Assembly (NCBI GenBank): GCA_964577315.1
Contig: CAZNYT010000015.1
Location: 1 to 41,572 of the forward strand
Direction of reading: 5' to 3'
Length of the DNA: 41,572 nt
Source of the DNA: Desulfonatronospira sp964577315
Lineage (GTDB): Bacteria; Desulfobacterota; Desulfovibrionia; Desulfovibrionales; Desulfonatronovibrionaceae
Positions 33,906 through 41,572 of this stretch are shown piece by piece. A model generated the notes under the pieces. The model ran no database searches. It saw nothing but the letters and a program-made list of their open reading frames with translations, and was not told the DNA's origin. The position numbers and the translations under genes are program-made. Numbering within the stretch: the stretch's first letter is position 1; the number at the start of each line of letters is the position of its first letter.

Positions 33906-35260
33906 TATTTGGCTGTCAACTCTATGTTTTTCTCTCCCATGGCCCGGTATATGGAGGCCAGGGCCTTCATGTAGTCGGATTCAGCCTGGATAAGCCTGGC
34001 TTCTGCCGAAGTCAGATCCGCCTGCGCATCCAGAACCTCGGTACTGGTCCCCACCTGGGCCTCGTACCTGGCCTCTGCCATACGGTATCTCTCCCGGGCC
34101 TCCTCCAGGCCCTGCCTGGCCACCTGGATCCTCTCCCGGGTCTCCTGGAGCTCCAGGTAATCGGATCTCACCTCGAAAGCCACATCGTGCAAAAGCTGCT
34201 CATACTCGGATCTCAGGCCCGCAGTCTCCTGCCGGGCCTGCTCTCGGCCATAATAGGTGGATCCCCACTCGAACAGGCTCCATTCCAGCTGCACCCCGGC
34301 GCGCCACTCTCTTTCCTCCTCCAGTCCTCCTCCGCTTACCGTGGGGTCGTCACCTCTGCGGAATACATCAAAATTGGCCCCAACCTGGGGATAGAGATCG
34401 CTGGCTGCCAAACGCTCCTCCTGCATGGCTACCTGGATGCTCTTGTCCGCAATGAACACGTCCGGGCGCTTCTCCATGGCCTGATCCTGGCTTTCTCTAA
34501 GGTCCATGGGAAAGGGCAGAAATTCCAGCTCCCCCTCGTAGCGGACCTCCTGGTGCCTGGGAAGATTGAGCAGAGCGTTCAGTCTGGACTCCAGGGTATC
34601 CACCCGGTTCCTGGCGGAAATTAGGTCCTGCTCCGCCTCGGACACGTCCACCTGGGCCTCGAGCACATCCAGCTTGGGGGCTGCACCCACGTCATAAAAG
34701 GATCTGCTCACCTCCAAATGGGACTTTAATCTGGTCAGGGAATCCTCAGCCACGCGGACATTTTCCCGGGCAGCCAAAAGATTCAGGAAAGTGGTCTGGA
34801 TATCCAGGATAAGCTCCAGCTCTGCCCGGTCCAGCTGGGACTGGGACTGTTCGTGCGCCAGCTGGGACCTCTCGTAGTTGCTTAGCAGTCTGAACCCGGT
34901 AAACAGGGGCTGGTGAACATTGATGTTCCAGACCCAGGAATCCCGGCTGCCGTATTGGGTCTCAGGATCCTGTGGTGCTCCCCCCATTCTTTCGGGCCTC
35001 TCATCCAGCCGGGTATAACTGTAGGAAGTGCTGAGGCTGGGTCCGAATTCGCCTCGGGCGGACTTCATACCGTACTCCCTGCCCTTGACCTCCTCGCGCA
35101 CCGCCTGCAGGGCCTGATTGCGTTCCAGTCCCTTCTGGACCGCAGCCTCCATGTCCAAAACCATCTCAGCTCCGGCCTTGCTGCCAAAAACAAAGAAAAA
35201 AAACATCCAGAACAGAAGAATTATCTTTGCCCATTTAGCCACTTTGCTCTCCTTGTGCAT
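33905..35260 (-). CDS. TolC family outer-membrane efflux protein
   Basis: A 451-residue outer-membrane channel. A signal peptide (about residues 8-31, IILLFWMFFFFVFG then AGA) leads to two TolC repeats rich in coiled coil; periodic patterns such as NYERSQLAHEQSQSQLDRAEL and SEARLIQAESDYMKAL mark the helical barrel. First gene of the tripartite pump operon with the adaptor and RND permease. AAGGATGA precedes the ATG. A repeat element between it and the adaptor may affect operon expression. Confidence 0.92.
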   Translation of the reverse strand: MHKESKVAKWAKIILLFWMFFFFVFGSKAGAEMVLDMEAAVQKGLERNQALQAVREEVKGREYGMKSARGEFGPSLSTSYSYTRLDERPERMGGAPQDPETQYGSRDSWVWNINVHQPLFTGFRLLSNYERSQLAHEQSQSQLDRAELELILDIQTTFLNLLAARENVRVAEDSLTRLKSHLEVSRSFYDVGAAPKLDVLEAQVDVSEAEQDLISARNRVDTLESRLNALLNLPRHQEVRYEGELEFLPFPMDLRESQDQAMEKRPDVFIADKSIQVAMQEERLAASDLYPQVGANFDVFRRGDDPTVSGGGLEEEREWRAGVQLEWSLFEWGSTYYGREQARQETAGLRSEYEQLLHDVAFEVRSDYLELQETRERIQVARQGLEEARERYRMAEARYEAQVGTSTEVLDAQADLTSAEARLIQAESDYMKALASIYRAMGEKNIELTAK

Positions 35261-35394
35261 AAAGGATCATCCTTCTTGCTTATGTTTGCGCATACATTGG
35301 TTTAATTCTGTTTACTCCCTCCACGGGAACAGTTCTGTTTTAACCCAGGTTGCATTAAAATACAAAATAAATTATGGTCAAATATTCTTGATGC

Positions 35395-35471
<77 letters not shown>

Positions 35472-35584
35472 ATAAAAAACTCCCCCACCCGGTGGACTTG
35501 GATTGCTCTGCCACCTAACTCGGCCAAGCCTTCCATCCTCACCACCTCCCAACTGCAAATCGCTATATGATTATTTACTGCATT

Positions 35585-35610
35585 CACAAAAAGATCTGGT
35601 AAATAGCTGC
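35585..35610. repeat. CTATTCACCA family remnant
   Basis: Reads CACAAAAAGATCTGGTAAAT followed by AGCTGC, the right-arm sequence of the family with a few changes. Only this arm is recognisable; it lies about 110 bases after tRNA-Arg. Confidence 0.5.
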
Positions 35611-35968
35611 CCGTACGTTTGTTTCTGATTTGTCCGATCTGCACCTAGCCCGCCTAAAAAACCTGAGAATATGCTATATTACTTCTTATTTTTTATAGCA
35701 ACCACAAAAAGCACCTCAGAATGAAGACAACCTTTGGTCTAATCCATAATATCTCTAATTGCAAAGGTCCTTTTGGCAACTTATTGTTTTCATTCAGTAT
35801 CACTGCAAAAAAACTTGGTGAACAGTTTAACGGCTTGCACCTCGAACCTAGCAACAGACAAAACCCCCGGAACAAGTCTGGTTTAATACCGACACACACC
35901 CCTTTCTTGGCTAAAAAATCCAATATGAGCCCATCTAACAAAAAAATTTCAAAGTTACATGTGAGTTT

Positions 35969-36011
35969 TTGAACAAACATCTTGACAGAGTGTTCAAGTA
36001 ATGCTCTTTAT
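35969..36011 (+). promoter_or_regulatory. Putative promoter and inverted-repeat operator of the hmcB-like operon
   Basis: A perfect inverted repeat TTGAACA (35969-35975) and TGTTCAA (35991-35997), 15 bases apart, encloses TTGACA at 35982-35987, a perfect -35. TCTTTA or CTTTAT lies 17-18 bases further on as a -10. The arrangement suggests a dimeric regulator blocking the promoter, but the regulator is unknown. Confidence 0.45.
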
Positions 36012-36076
36012 GGGGACAGCTTGTTTAAATTCAGGGAGTAAGTGGTGCCAACATCTTTCAAGGAGGTGCTTTTTTT

Positions 36077-37147
36077 ATGAACCGGAGAAAATTTCTTGGC
36101 GCCCTGGGAGCCGCCGGCTTAACCGTGACCGGGGCAAATAAGGCTCTGGCCGGGGAAGACGGGGTTACAGGGTCCGCAGTCAAGGACGTCAAAGGGTTGC
36201 CAGACAGTTACGCGGTTCTTTTTGACTCCAACATCTGTATTGGCTGCCGGCAGTGTGAAGCAGCATGCCACCAGGAACAAGAGCTGCCTGAACCGGATGT
36301 GGAGTTCTACGACATGGATATTCTTGCCGAGGAAAGAAGAACCGATTGGAAAACCTACACAGTAATCAATCAGTACGACGATGAAGCTCCCGGCCGCGGA
36401 TGGCTGTACCGCAAGATCCAATGTTTTCACTGCCTTGAGCCGGCCTGCGCTGCCTCCTGCTTTGTCAAGGCCTTCAGGAAACGCCACGATGGTGCAGTGG
36501 TATACGATCCCAAGGTTTGCGTGGGATGCCGCTACTGCATGATGGCCTGCCCCTTTTACATTCCTGCTTATGAATACCACATAGCCCCGGATCCCAGGGT
36601 TACCAAGTGCAACTTTTGCGAACACCGCTTGAGGGAGGACAGGCAACCAGCTTGCGTGGAAGTTTGTCCAGTAGATGCCATGTACTTCGGAACCCGGGAA
36701 GAGGTAATAATGGAAGCCAGGCGCAGAATCGTGGAGAACCCGGACGATTATGTAAACCATATTTACGGCGAACATGAAATGGGGGGAACCAACTGGATGT
36801 ATCTCTCTCCGGTTCCTTTTGAGCAGGTAGGCTTAAGCACAGATGTGGGAACTACCTCGGCTATGGAATATACTTCAGGCGCCCTGGGAGCTGTGCCGCT
36901 CATCACCGCCTTCTGGCCGGTAATGCTTATGGGAGCCTACGCAATAGCCAAGCGCAAGGAAAAAATAGCCAAGGAGGAGAAAGAACAGTTTGTTTCCCAG
37001 GTAATTGCCCAGGCCGGTCCTGAAGCTGGACGCAAGTTGTCTGAGAGGCTCTCCAAGAGCGATAAGCTGGACCAGGCCACCATCGAGGAGGAAGTAAGAA
37101 AGGCTTTGGATGAGGCCGCAGCCAAAACCGAAAGGGAGGATCACTAG
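36077..37147 (+). CDS. hmcB: HmcB-like iron-sulfur subunit, Tat-exported
   Basis: A 356-residue 16-Cys ferredoxin-like protein that would pass electrons between periplasmic cytochromes and a membrane quinone-linked partner. The N-terminus MNRRKFLGALGAAG is a twin-arginine signal. Four [4Fe-4S] sets are visible: Cys54/57/60/64, Cys116/119/124/128, Cys148/151/154/158 and Cys178/181/193/197. A C-terminal membrane anchor (about residues 275-298) and a charged tail follow, and the block HIYGEHEMGGTNWMYLSPVPF resembles HmcB of Desulfovibrio Hmc complexes more than DsrO or NrfC. AAGGAGGTG lies eight bases before the ATG. Two bases separate it from the NrfD-type gene. No multiheme cytochrome gene is adjacent. 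Confidence 0.92.
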   Translation: MNRRKFLGALGAAGLTVTGANKALAGEDGVTGSAVKDVKGLPDSYAVLFDSNICIGCRQCEAACHQEQELPEPDVEFYDMDILAEERRTDWKTYTVINQYDDEAPGRGWLYRKIQCFHCLEPACAASCFVKAFRKRHDGAVVYDPKVCVGCRYCMMACPFYIPAYEYHIAPDPRVTKCNFCEHRLREDRQPACVEVCPVDAMYFGTREEVIMEARRRIVENPDDYVNHIYGEHEMGGTNWMYLSPVPFEQVGLSTDVGTTSAMEYTSGALGAVPLITAFWPVMLMGAYAIAKRKEKIAKEEKEQFVSQVIAQAGPEAGRKLSERLSKSDKLDQATIEEEVRKALDEAAAKTEREDH

Positions 37148-37149
37148 TC

Positions 37150-38328
37150 ATGAGCAACCAACACCATCCTGACACAGGCAACTCCCCCTGGATAACACCT
37201 TTCAATGTTATTGCTGCGATCATTGTCCTGATAGGCATCTATCTTACCTATCTCAGGTTTACTGGAGGACTGGCCGCAGTAACCAATCTGGACGACAACT
37301 ATCCATGGGGAATATGGATCAGTTTTGACCTGCTCTGCGGAGTGGCCCTGGCTGCAGGAGGTTACACCACCGCAGCAGCTTGTTATGTTTTCGGAATCAA
37401 GAAATATCATGCAGCAGTCAAGCCAGCCGTGCTCACGGCCTTTCTGGGCTACGCCCTGGTTGTCTTTGCATTGCACTACGACGTGGGACAGCCCTGGCGT
37501 CTGCCCTATCCCATTTTTGTTCAGCCCGGCACCACTTCCGTGCTCTATGAAGTAGGCTTGTGCGTATTTCTCTACCTAACTGTGCTATTCCTGGAATGGC
37601 TGCCTCAGCCCCTGGAATGGTTAAAACTGAAACGTCTGCGCAATATCATGGTCAAGCTCACCCTGGTGCTGGTTATCTTCGGGATCATACTTTCCACCAT
37701 GCACCAATCCTCCCTGGGCGCTTTGTACCTGATCCTGCCCAACAAGATGCATCCTCTATGGTATCATGCGCATCTGCCCATTTACTTCTTTATTTCCAGC
37801 ATGTTCGTGGGACTCTCCATGGTGATTTTCGAAAGCACCCTTTCCCATCGCTGGCTGCACCATAAAATGGACGAGGAGCATCTGAAGGAAACCCCATACG
37901 TCACCATGGGCTTTGCCAAGGCAGCCGCCTGGATCATGGCAGGATATTTCTTTATTAAAATCTTCGGAGTAATACTTGATGCTGCTTGGGGTTACCTCCT
38001 GAGCTTCTACGGCTTTATCTTCAGCGTGGAAATGCTGATATTTGTTGCCCTGCCCGCTTTGCTCTACGCCAAGGGAGTTAGGACCAAAAACATCAAACTC
38101 ATACGTTGGACCGCAGTCCTTACGGTATTCGGGGTGATATTCAACCGCTTCAACGTCTCTTTGGTAGCCTTTAATTACCATTTGCCTTCTGAAGATAAAT
38201 ACTTCCCGCACATTGGGGAAATAGGCATAACTATCTTCGTGGTCACAGTGGGACTTATCCTGTTCAAGGTCATAGCAACCCGAATGCCAACTTTCTACGA
38301 TCATCCGGAATTCAAGGGGTCGCACTAA
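37150..38328 (+). CDS. hmcC: HmcC-like NrfD-family membrane subunit
   Basis: A polytopic inner-membrane protein of 392 residues with about ten helices, in the NrfD/PsrC family that exchanges electrons with menaquinone. Diagnostic blocks are NYPWGIWISFDLLCGVALAAGGY and DVGQPWRLPYPIFVQPGTTSVLYE, and LHQSSLG-like text (STMHQSSLGALYL), closely resembling HmcC. The histidines and Trp-Gly motif near TM2 fit a quinone site. It is coupled to the iron-sulfur gene and followed by an hmcD-like gene. Confidence 0.93.
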   Translation: MSNQHHPDTGNSPWITPFNVIAAIIVLIGIYLTYLRFTGGLAAVTNLDDNYPWGIWISFDLLCGVALAAGGYTTAAACYVFGIKKYHAAVKPAVLTAFLGYALVVFALHYDVGQPWRLPYPIFVQPGTTSVLYEVGLCVFLYLTVLFLEWLPQPLEWLKLKRLRNIMVKLTLVLVIFGIILSTMHQSSLGALYLILPNKMHPLWYHAHLPIYFFISSMFVGLSMVIFESTLSHRWLHHKMDEEHLKETPYVTMGFAKAAAWIMAGYFFIKIFGVILDAAWGYLLSFYGFIFSVEMLIFVALPALLYAKGVRTKNIKLIRWTAVLTVFGVIFNRFNVSLVAFNYHLPSEDKYFPHIGEIGITIFVVTVGLILFKVIATRMPTFYDHPEFKGSH

Positions 38329-38386
38329 CCGAAGGTAACACAGGGGGCGCTTGCCGCGCGCACCCCATTAAAACAAAGGAGGAATC

Positions 38387-38521
38387 ATGTTTGATACAGT
38401 TTTTTATATTTTGCTGGACTACCACATCTTAACCAAAAACTGGGCCTATATTTTCATGGGCATAACCGTGGTTACCATGGTGGGTTTCTGGATGTTCCTG
38501 GCTGGTAAAGACGAGGACTAG
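38387..38521 (+). CDS. hmcD: HmcD-like small membrane protein
   Basis: A 44-residue protein beginning MFDTVFYILLDYHILTKNWA. One membrane helix (YIFMGITVVTMVGFWMFLAG) and an acidic C-terminal KDED. AAAGGAGG lies six bases before the ATG, a strong Shine-Dalgarno sequence for so short an ORF. Size, position after hmcC and the DYHILT..W motif resemble HmcD of Hmc-type complexes. Confidence 0.75.
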   Translation: MFDTVFYILLDYHILTKNWAYIFMGITVVTMVGFWMFLAGKDED

Positions 38522-38600
38522 CTGCTAACCTTTGATCACAGTCATAAAAAAGTCCTCAACTAGGAACTGGAAAAACAAGTTTTAAACGGGGGAAGAGACT

Positions 38601-38957
38601 ATGAAGCAAATAAAAATCATATACTTAAGCCTGGCCCTGGTGCTCCTCACCGCATCCGTGGCTTTTGGTTACGATCTGAGGCCAGAAGCATACTGGGGTG
38701 AAGCAGGATTGGCCAACGTATTGGAGAGCGTTTTCGTATGGGCCAAACAAATGGCCTTGGTGGGAATAATAGCTGTCGTTTATCTCTTTCCCACCATTAT
38801 CGCCCTGCTCAGAAGCCATAACAGATTGGGCTCCATCCTGGCTCTCAACTTCTTTCTGGGCCTGACAGTAATAGGCTGGATCGCTGCACTCATCTGGAGC
38901 CTCACCGGAAATGTTCATTCCCAAAACGTTTTGGATCGTTTCGGCAGCACTGCTTAG
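38601..38957 (+). CDS. Membrane protein, superinfection-immunity (Imm_superinfect) family-like
   Basis: A 118-residue membrane protein. A signal-like N-terminal helix (about residues 5-23) is followed by TM2 (MALVGIIAVVYLFPTIIALL) and TM3 (ALNFFLGLTVIGWIAALIWSL). The pattern YLFPTIIALLRSHNR followed by NFFLGLTVIGWIAALIW matches the superinfection immunity family named from phage T4 Imm. In this setting it is the last gene of an hmcBCD-like operon, ahead of a terminator, and a role in the redox complex or membrane integrity is as plausible as phage exclusion. GGGGGA lies upstream of the ATG. Confidence 0.75.
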   Translation: MKQIKIIYLSLALVLLTASVAFGYDLRPEAYWGEAGLANVLESVFVWAKQMALVGIIAVVYLFPTIIALLRSHNRLGSILALNFFLGLTVIGWIAALIWSLTGNVHSQNVLDRFGSTA

Positions 38958-38982
38958 GCCCGCACAACAATCAAAACCGCAT

Positions 38983-39015
38983 ATAACCAGGCCGGAGGAA
39001 GCCCGGCCTGGTTAT
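38983..39015 (+). terminator. Terminator of the hmcB-like operon
   Basis: A perfect 13-bp stem ATAACCAGGCCGG/CCGGCCTGGTTAT with a 7-base loop; only a short A/T tail follows, so efficiency is uncertain. It lies 26 bases after the last gene. Confidence 0.75.
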
Positions 39016-39162
39016 TAAAACTTGTTCAGGCAACTCTTCCCAGAATAGCCTACCGCAAGCCCAGCCAGTATTGTTCCAGATTGTCCATTTTGGTAATTAT
39101 CAAACCTGAACAAATCAGGGTTTATAGTTCCTTTCCATTCACCCAGGGATAGTGATTTTCGG

Positions 39163-39191
39163 TTGACAACTCAGCCTTGGATGCGTAATTT
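39163..39191 (+). promoter_or_regulatory. Sigma-70 promoter for tRNA-Lys and tRNA-Glu
   Basis: TTGACA at 39163-39168, a 17-base spacer and TAATTT at 39186-39191. Predicted transcription start is about 12 bases before tRNA-Lys. Confidence 0.75.
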
Positions 39192-39209
39192 ATTTAAGTT
39201 TAAAAGGGC

Positions 39210-39285
39210 GGGCCGTTAACTCAGCTGGTAGAGTATCTGCCTTTTAAGCAGAGAGTCGCAGGTTCGACCCCTGCACGGCCCACCA
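39210..39285 (+). tRNA. tRNA-Lys(TTT)
   Basis: The acceptor stem GGGCCGT pairs with ACGGCCC. Anticodon TTT at 39243-39245 in loop CTTTTAA, T-loop GTTCGACCC, CCA encoded. Eleven bases before tRNA-Glu, so probably co-transcribed. Confidence 0.97.
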
Positions 39286-39296
39286 AAAAAGAGTGC

Positions 39297-39372
39297 GTCC
39301 CCATCGTCTAGTGGCCTAGGACGCCGGCCTCTCACGCCGGTAACAGGGGTTCAAATCCCCTTGGGGACGCCA
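39297..39372 (+). tRNA. tRNA-Glu(CTC)
   Basis: The acceptor stem GTCCCCA pairs with TGGGGAC. Anticodon CTC at 39331-39333, T-loop GTTCAAATC, CCA encoded. Confidence 0.97.
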
Positions 39373-39860
39373 ATAAAATCAAGGGGTTATATTTCTGTTT
39401 CCAAAAACAATTTTTCTGGAAACGGTTTTGGAAACGGCCAGCTAATTACCTATTTTAAAGGCCGCCTGTTCTTTTCAGGCGGCCTTTTGTTTTGTGCAAC
39501 TTTTACACACGCCCATTCTCCAACTTTGTGGAGCTCCCTTATCCCCAGATTGCAACTTTGCTCAGGCTCTTTTTGCAAATATATATTATTTTGCCACAAT
39601 CAAAGCCTAGGAAAAAGCTTTTCTCCCAAAGCCGGAAGTCGTTATGCCAGAGTATCAAGCTTGAGAGCGGCCATCAGCAAAAGAGTCTGTTCTCTCAGAA
39701 CACAAACCTTGCATAGCTTACCTTTCGCATCAAAAGACACCAAAAACTCAATACATTAGCATGGGGGTTCGAACTTGGAGCGCAATTTAGCTGAATTTAT
39801 AAAGGTGGCCGGGGTTTGTCATCTGTGTGAAATAGATTCCCTCTCTTCTTCTCAGGGTTC
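39373..39860. other. Intergenic region after the tRNA pair
   Basis: Apart from the terminator at 39457-39488, this stretch is A/T-rich and holds nothing I can name. A 132-codon plus-strand frame starting inside tRNA-Glu has no Shine-Dalgarno sequence and no recognisable product. Confidence 0.5.
39457..39488 (+). terminator. Terminator of the tRNA-Lys-tRNA-Glu transcript
   Basis: A 12-bp stem AAAGGCCGCCTG/CAGGCGGCCTTT with a 7-base loop and TTGTTTT afterwards. Confidence 0.9.
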
Positions 39861-40985
39861 TTAACCCCGGGGCAAGGTAAAGAAAAAGGTGCTACCCTGG
39901 GCCGGGGTGCTTGTCGCCCAGATCCGGCCGGTGTGCTTTCTTACGAATTCCTGGCACAGCAAGAGCCCCATTCCAGTACCTGTTTCTCCTTGGGTCCCCT
40001 TCCGGCTATTCTTGGACTCCAGTGTAAAGAGATCGGCTAAAGTTTCCTCATCCATACCTTCCCCGGTGTCCTGGACCTGGATCCGGCAAGTGTTTTCCAA
40101 GGATTCGGCCGTGATGTGGATCTGGCCGCCGGGGCTGGTGAATTTGACAGCATTGGACACAAGATTTCTGATCACAGTGCCCAGCATGCGCTGATCCGCC
40201 CAAACCCTGGACCCAGAAGGGATCCCGCTGGTTATCTCCAGGTCCTTGTTTTCAGCCACCGGAGTAAAAAGGTTGATGACCTGTTCTGTTTCATCTGCCA
40301 GATCCAGGCTGCGGGGCTCATAGCTGGTCTCCCCTTTTTGCATTCTGGCCCACTCCAACAGGTTTTCCAGCAGGAGGTGAAGATTCTCAGCGGATTGTTT
40401 CATGTTCGTGGCTGCTTCCTGCAGTTCTTCCGGGGTAAATTCTGCCAGGTTCTCGGATAAAAGGGTGGCGAACCCCAATAAGCCGTTAAGAGGGGCCTTG
40501 AGATCATGGGCGATGATGGAGAAAAACCGGTCCTTTTCAGCCAGGAGCTTAGATAGCTGCTCGTTCTTGCGGTTAAGTTCCTGCTCTGCTTCCTTTCTCT
40601 GGGTGATGTCCGTTACAAATCCCTGGTAATAGACGATATTCCCGTTGTGGTCCCTTACCGCCCGAACGTTCCTGGAGACCCAGAAACTGGATCCGTCCTT
40701 GCGGAGAAATTGGGATTCGTAATTGATCACCTCCCCGCGAGTTTCCAGAAGATGCTTAAACTCCTCCCTTTCTTGGGGATCATGGTAAACCTGGGAGGCA
40801 ATATCCGTAATATTGCTCATAAGTTGTTGCGGAGAATCGTACCCGTGTATCCGGGCCAAAGCAGGGTTGGCTGAGAGGTATTTCCCGTCCGGAGTGGCTG
40901 TGAAAATCCCGATGGGAGCGTGCTCAATACTTTCCCGATCCAGCTGCTGTTGAATGTTTTCCTGGTGATTGTAGTTTAAGGTCAT
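39861..40985 (-). CDS. PAS-domain sensor histidine kinase, soluble
   Basis: A 374-residue cytoplasmic sensor kinase without membrane helices. One PAS domain (about residues 15-135, ending GFVTDITQRKEAEQEL, a PAC motif) is followed by a coiled coil, HisKA (phosphoacceptor His160 in SIIAHDLKAPLNGLLGFA) and HATPase (N box NLVSNAVKFT, G1 DTGEGMD, G2 GTGMGLLL). There is no receiver domain. No response regulator is adjacent, so it is an orphan kinase; the receiver of the GGDEF-EAL protein is one possible target, but that is only a guess. Confidence 0.92.
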   Translation of the reverse strand: MTLNYNHQENIQQQLDRESIEHAPIGIFTATPDGKYLSANPALARIHGYDSPQQLMSNITDIASQVYHDPQEREEFKHLLETRGEVINYESQFLRKDGSSFWVSRNVRAVRDHNGNIVYYQGFVTDITQRKEAEQELNRKNEQLSKLLAEKDRFFSIIAHDLKAPLNGLLGFATLLSENLAEFTPEELQEAATNMKQSAENLHLLLENLLEWARMQKGETSYEPRSLDLADETEQVINLFTPVAENKDLEITSGIPSGSRVWADQRMLGTVIRNLVSNAVKFTSPGGQIHITAESLENTCRIQVQDTGEGMDEETLADLFTLESKNSRKGTQGETGTGMGLLLCQEFVRKHTGRIWATSTPAQGSTFFFTLPRG

Positions 40986-41339
40986 AAGTCCATGCTCCTA
41001 AGGCTGTTTTTTTGGATCCCGCATTAATCCCCAAGGAAGCAGTTCTTCCTGAAATTTTTCCCGGCTGATCTCTTGAGGCCCGGGAAAGAAAATCTGGGAC
41101 TTTCTTTTTTCACCCCTGATATTAAGGGCAGCTTCTGGGGCATTTGCCCTTCACGGGTTTCGAAAAAATACGTCTTTAAACCATAGATGGGAACAATTGG
41201 ATAGAACAATGAGAATACTTGAATCGTTGTTTTGATTCTGTGACCCCTGTACTCTAAGGCTTTATGTTTACCCAAGGAGGTCCCAGTTCTTTACACCAAG
41301 ATCAACAGGGATCACAGAGCGGTCTTAAGCGATTTTTAC
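40986..41339. other. Intergenic region between glnA and the PAS kinase
   Basis: About 350 bases. It should contain the PAS kinase promoter on the minus strand. An 83-codon minus-strand frame (41024-41275) starts at TTG, has no Shine-Dalgarno sequence and no recognisable product. AAGGAGGT occurs at 41273-41280 on the plus strand but has no start codon behind it. Confidence 0.45.
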
Positions 41340-41572
41340 TTACAAAAGAGGTAAGTATTTCTTCAACTCGTACTCAGTGACTTGGATGCGGTAACTATCC
41401 CATTCGATGATCTTGTTTTCCACGAATTTATTGAATATGTGGTCTCCCAGAGCCTCCCGAATCACGGAGCTCTTGGAGAGCTCGCTCACAGCCTCGAACA
41501 GGCTTCCCGGGAGGCTCTCTATACCGTGCTTGGCCCTTTCCTGGGGATTCATCTCAAAGATGTCCTCTTCCA
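41340..41572 (-). CDS. glnA: Glutamine synthetase, C-terminal part (truncated by window edge)
   Basis: The last 76 codons of a gene that begins beyond the right edge. The C-terminus SLPGSLFEAVSELSKSSVIREALGDHIFNKFVENKIIEWDSYRIQVTEYELKKYLPLL-like pattern, here noted by its key parts LPGSL, REALGDHIF, EWDSYR and KYLPLL, is the typical end of GlnA, which makes glutamine from glutamate and ammonia with ATP. The adenylylation loop and active site are outside the window. Confidence 0.9.
   Translation of the reverse strand, partial: EEDIFEMNPQERAKHGIESLPGSLFEAVSELSKSSVIREALGDHIFNKFVENKIIEWDSYRIQVTEYELKKYLPLL

Larger units (their letters stand above)
35472..36076. other. Intergenic region between tRNA-Arg and the hmcB-like gene
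   Basis: About 600 A/T-rich bases. It holds a remnant of the CTATTCACCA family at 35585-35610 (AAAAAGATCTGGTAAATAG), two overlapping opposite-strand open frames around 35693-35980 that look non-coding, and the putative promoter-operator of the hmcB-like operon at 35969-36011. No cytochrome-like CxxCH-rich frame occurs here. Confidence 0.6.

Noticed and set aside
35693..35980. Two overlapping small frames on opposite strands upstream of hmcB
   Set aside because: No Shine-Dalgarno sequence, no family resemblance, and A/T-rich content typical of an intergenic region.
38601..38957. Prophage gene
   Set aside because: Although the family is named from phage T4 Imm, no phage genes, integrase or attachment sites are near, and the gene is part of a redox operon.
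39361..39759. 132-codon frame after the tRNA pair
   Set aside because: It starts inside tRNA-Glu, runs through a terminator and lacks a ribosome binding site.

Overview
The window looks like chromosomal DNA of a sulfate-reducing deltaproteobacterium of the order Desulfovibrionales, probably a halophilic or haloalkaliphilic member. The pointers are: an hmcB-hmcC-hmcD type membrane redox module; an ATP synthase gene set split so that only the Fo-side genes atpZ-atpI-atpB-atpE are here, followed by rex; a chemoreceptor with a periplasmic c-type heme motif; strongly acidic cytoplasmic proteins; and a betaine/choline-type transporter. The species assignment is inference. No prophage, intact insertion sequence, rRNA or CRISPR array is visible.

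Layout. 1-3000: gatB (minus) and a UDP-glucuronate 4-epimerase-like gene (plus). 3000-13500: a signalling block with a minus-strand operon STAS - hybrid CheA - chemoreceptor (CZB-like zinc motif in the sensor part), then a plus-strand heme chemoreceptor and a REC-PAS-GGDEF-EAL protein separated by a long leader rich in inverted repeats. 13600-18400: purQ, tadA, tRNA-Ser, a universal stress protein translationally coupled to a BCCT transporter, and tatA. 18400-22140: serS (minus), a 12-unit heptamer array, and groES-groEL behind an extended CIRCE operator. 22140-26200: minus-strand RNase Z-like hydrolase with an unknown gene, then rex and atpZ-atpI-atpB-atpE. 26800-29220: a LonB-type protease. 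29400-35260: a tolC-adaptor-RND efflux operon. 35400-39500: tRNA-Arg, an hmcBCD-like operon ending in a superinfection-immunity-family membrane protein, tRNA-Lys and tRNA-Glu. 39860-41572: a PAS histidine kinase and the 3' end of glnA.

Working together. Most genes are housekeeping (translation fidelity, purines, proteostasis, ATP synthesis), with three accessory themes: environmental sensing (two chemoreceptors, CheA, STAS, c-di-GMP enzyme, PAS kinase), ion and osmotic homeostasis (BCCT plus USP, and an AtpE carrying Na+-type ligands), and membrane electron transfer (HmcBCD-like with a Tat-exported iron-sulfur subunit).

The most unusual material is intergenic. I see at least five families of short dispersed repeats: a MITE-like family with CTATTCACCA ends (three copies, two remnants); a 35-bp hairpin flanking the heme chemoreceptor whose only two differences compensate each other; a second hairpin pair flanking serS, also with a compensatory change; short terminal repeats near gatB and bracketing a 94-bp cassette after the GGDEF-EAL gene; and a repeat shared by the left edge and the region before the LonB gene. 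The best candidate for an undescribed system is the hmcBCD operon, which has no cytochrome gene next to it and ends in an Imm-like membrane protein.
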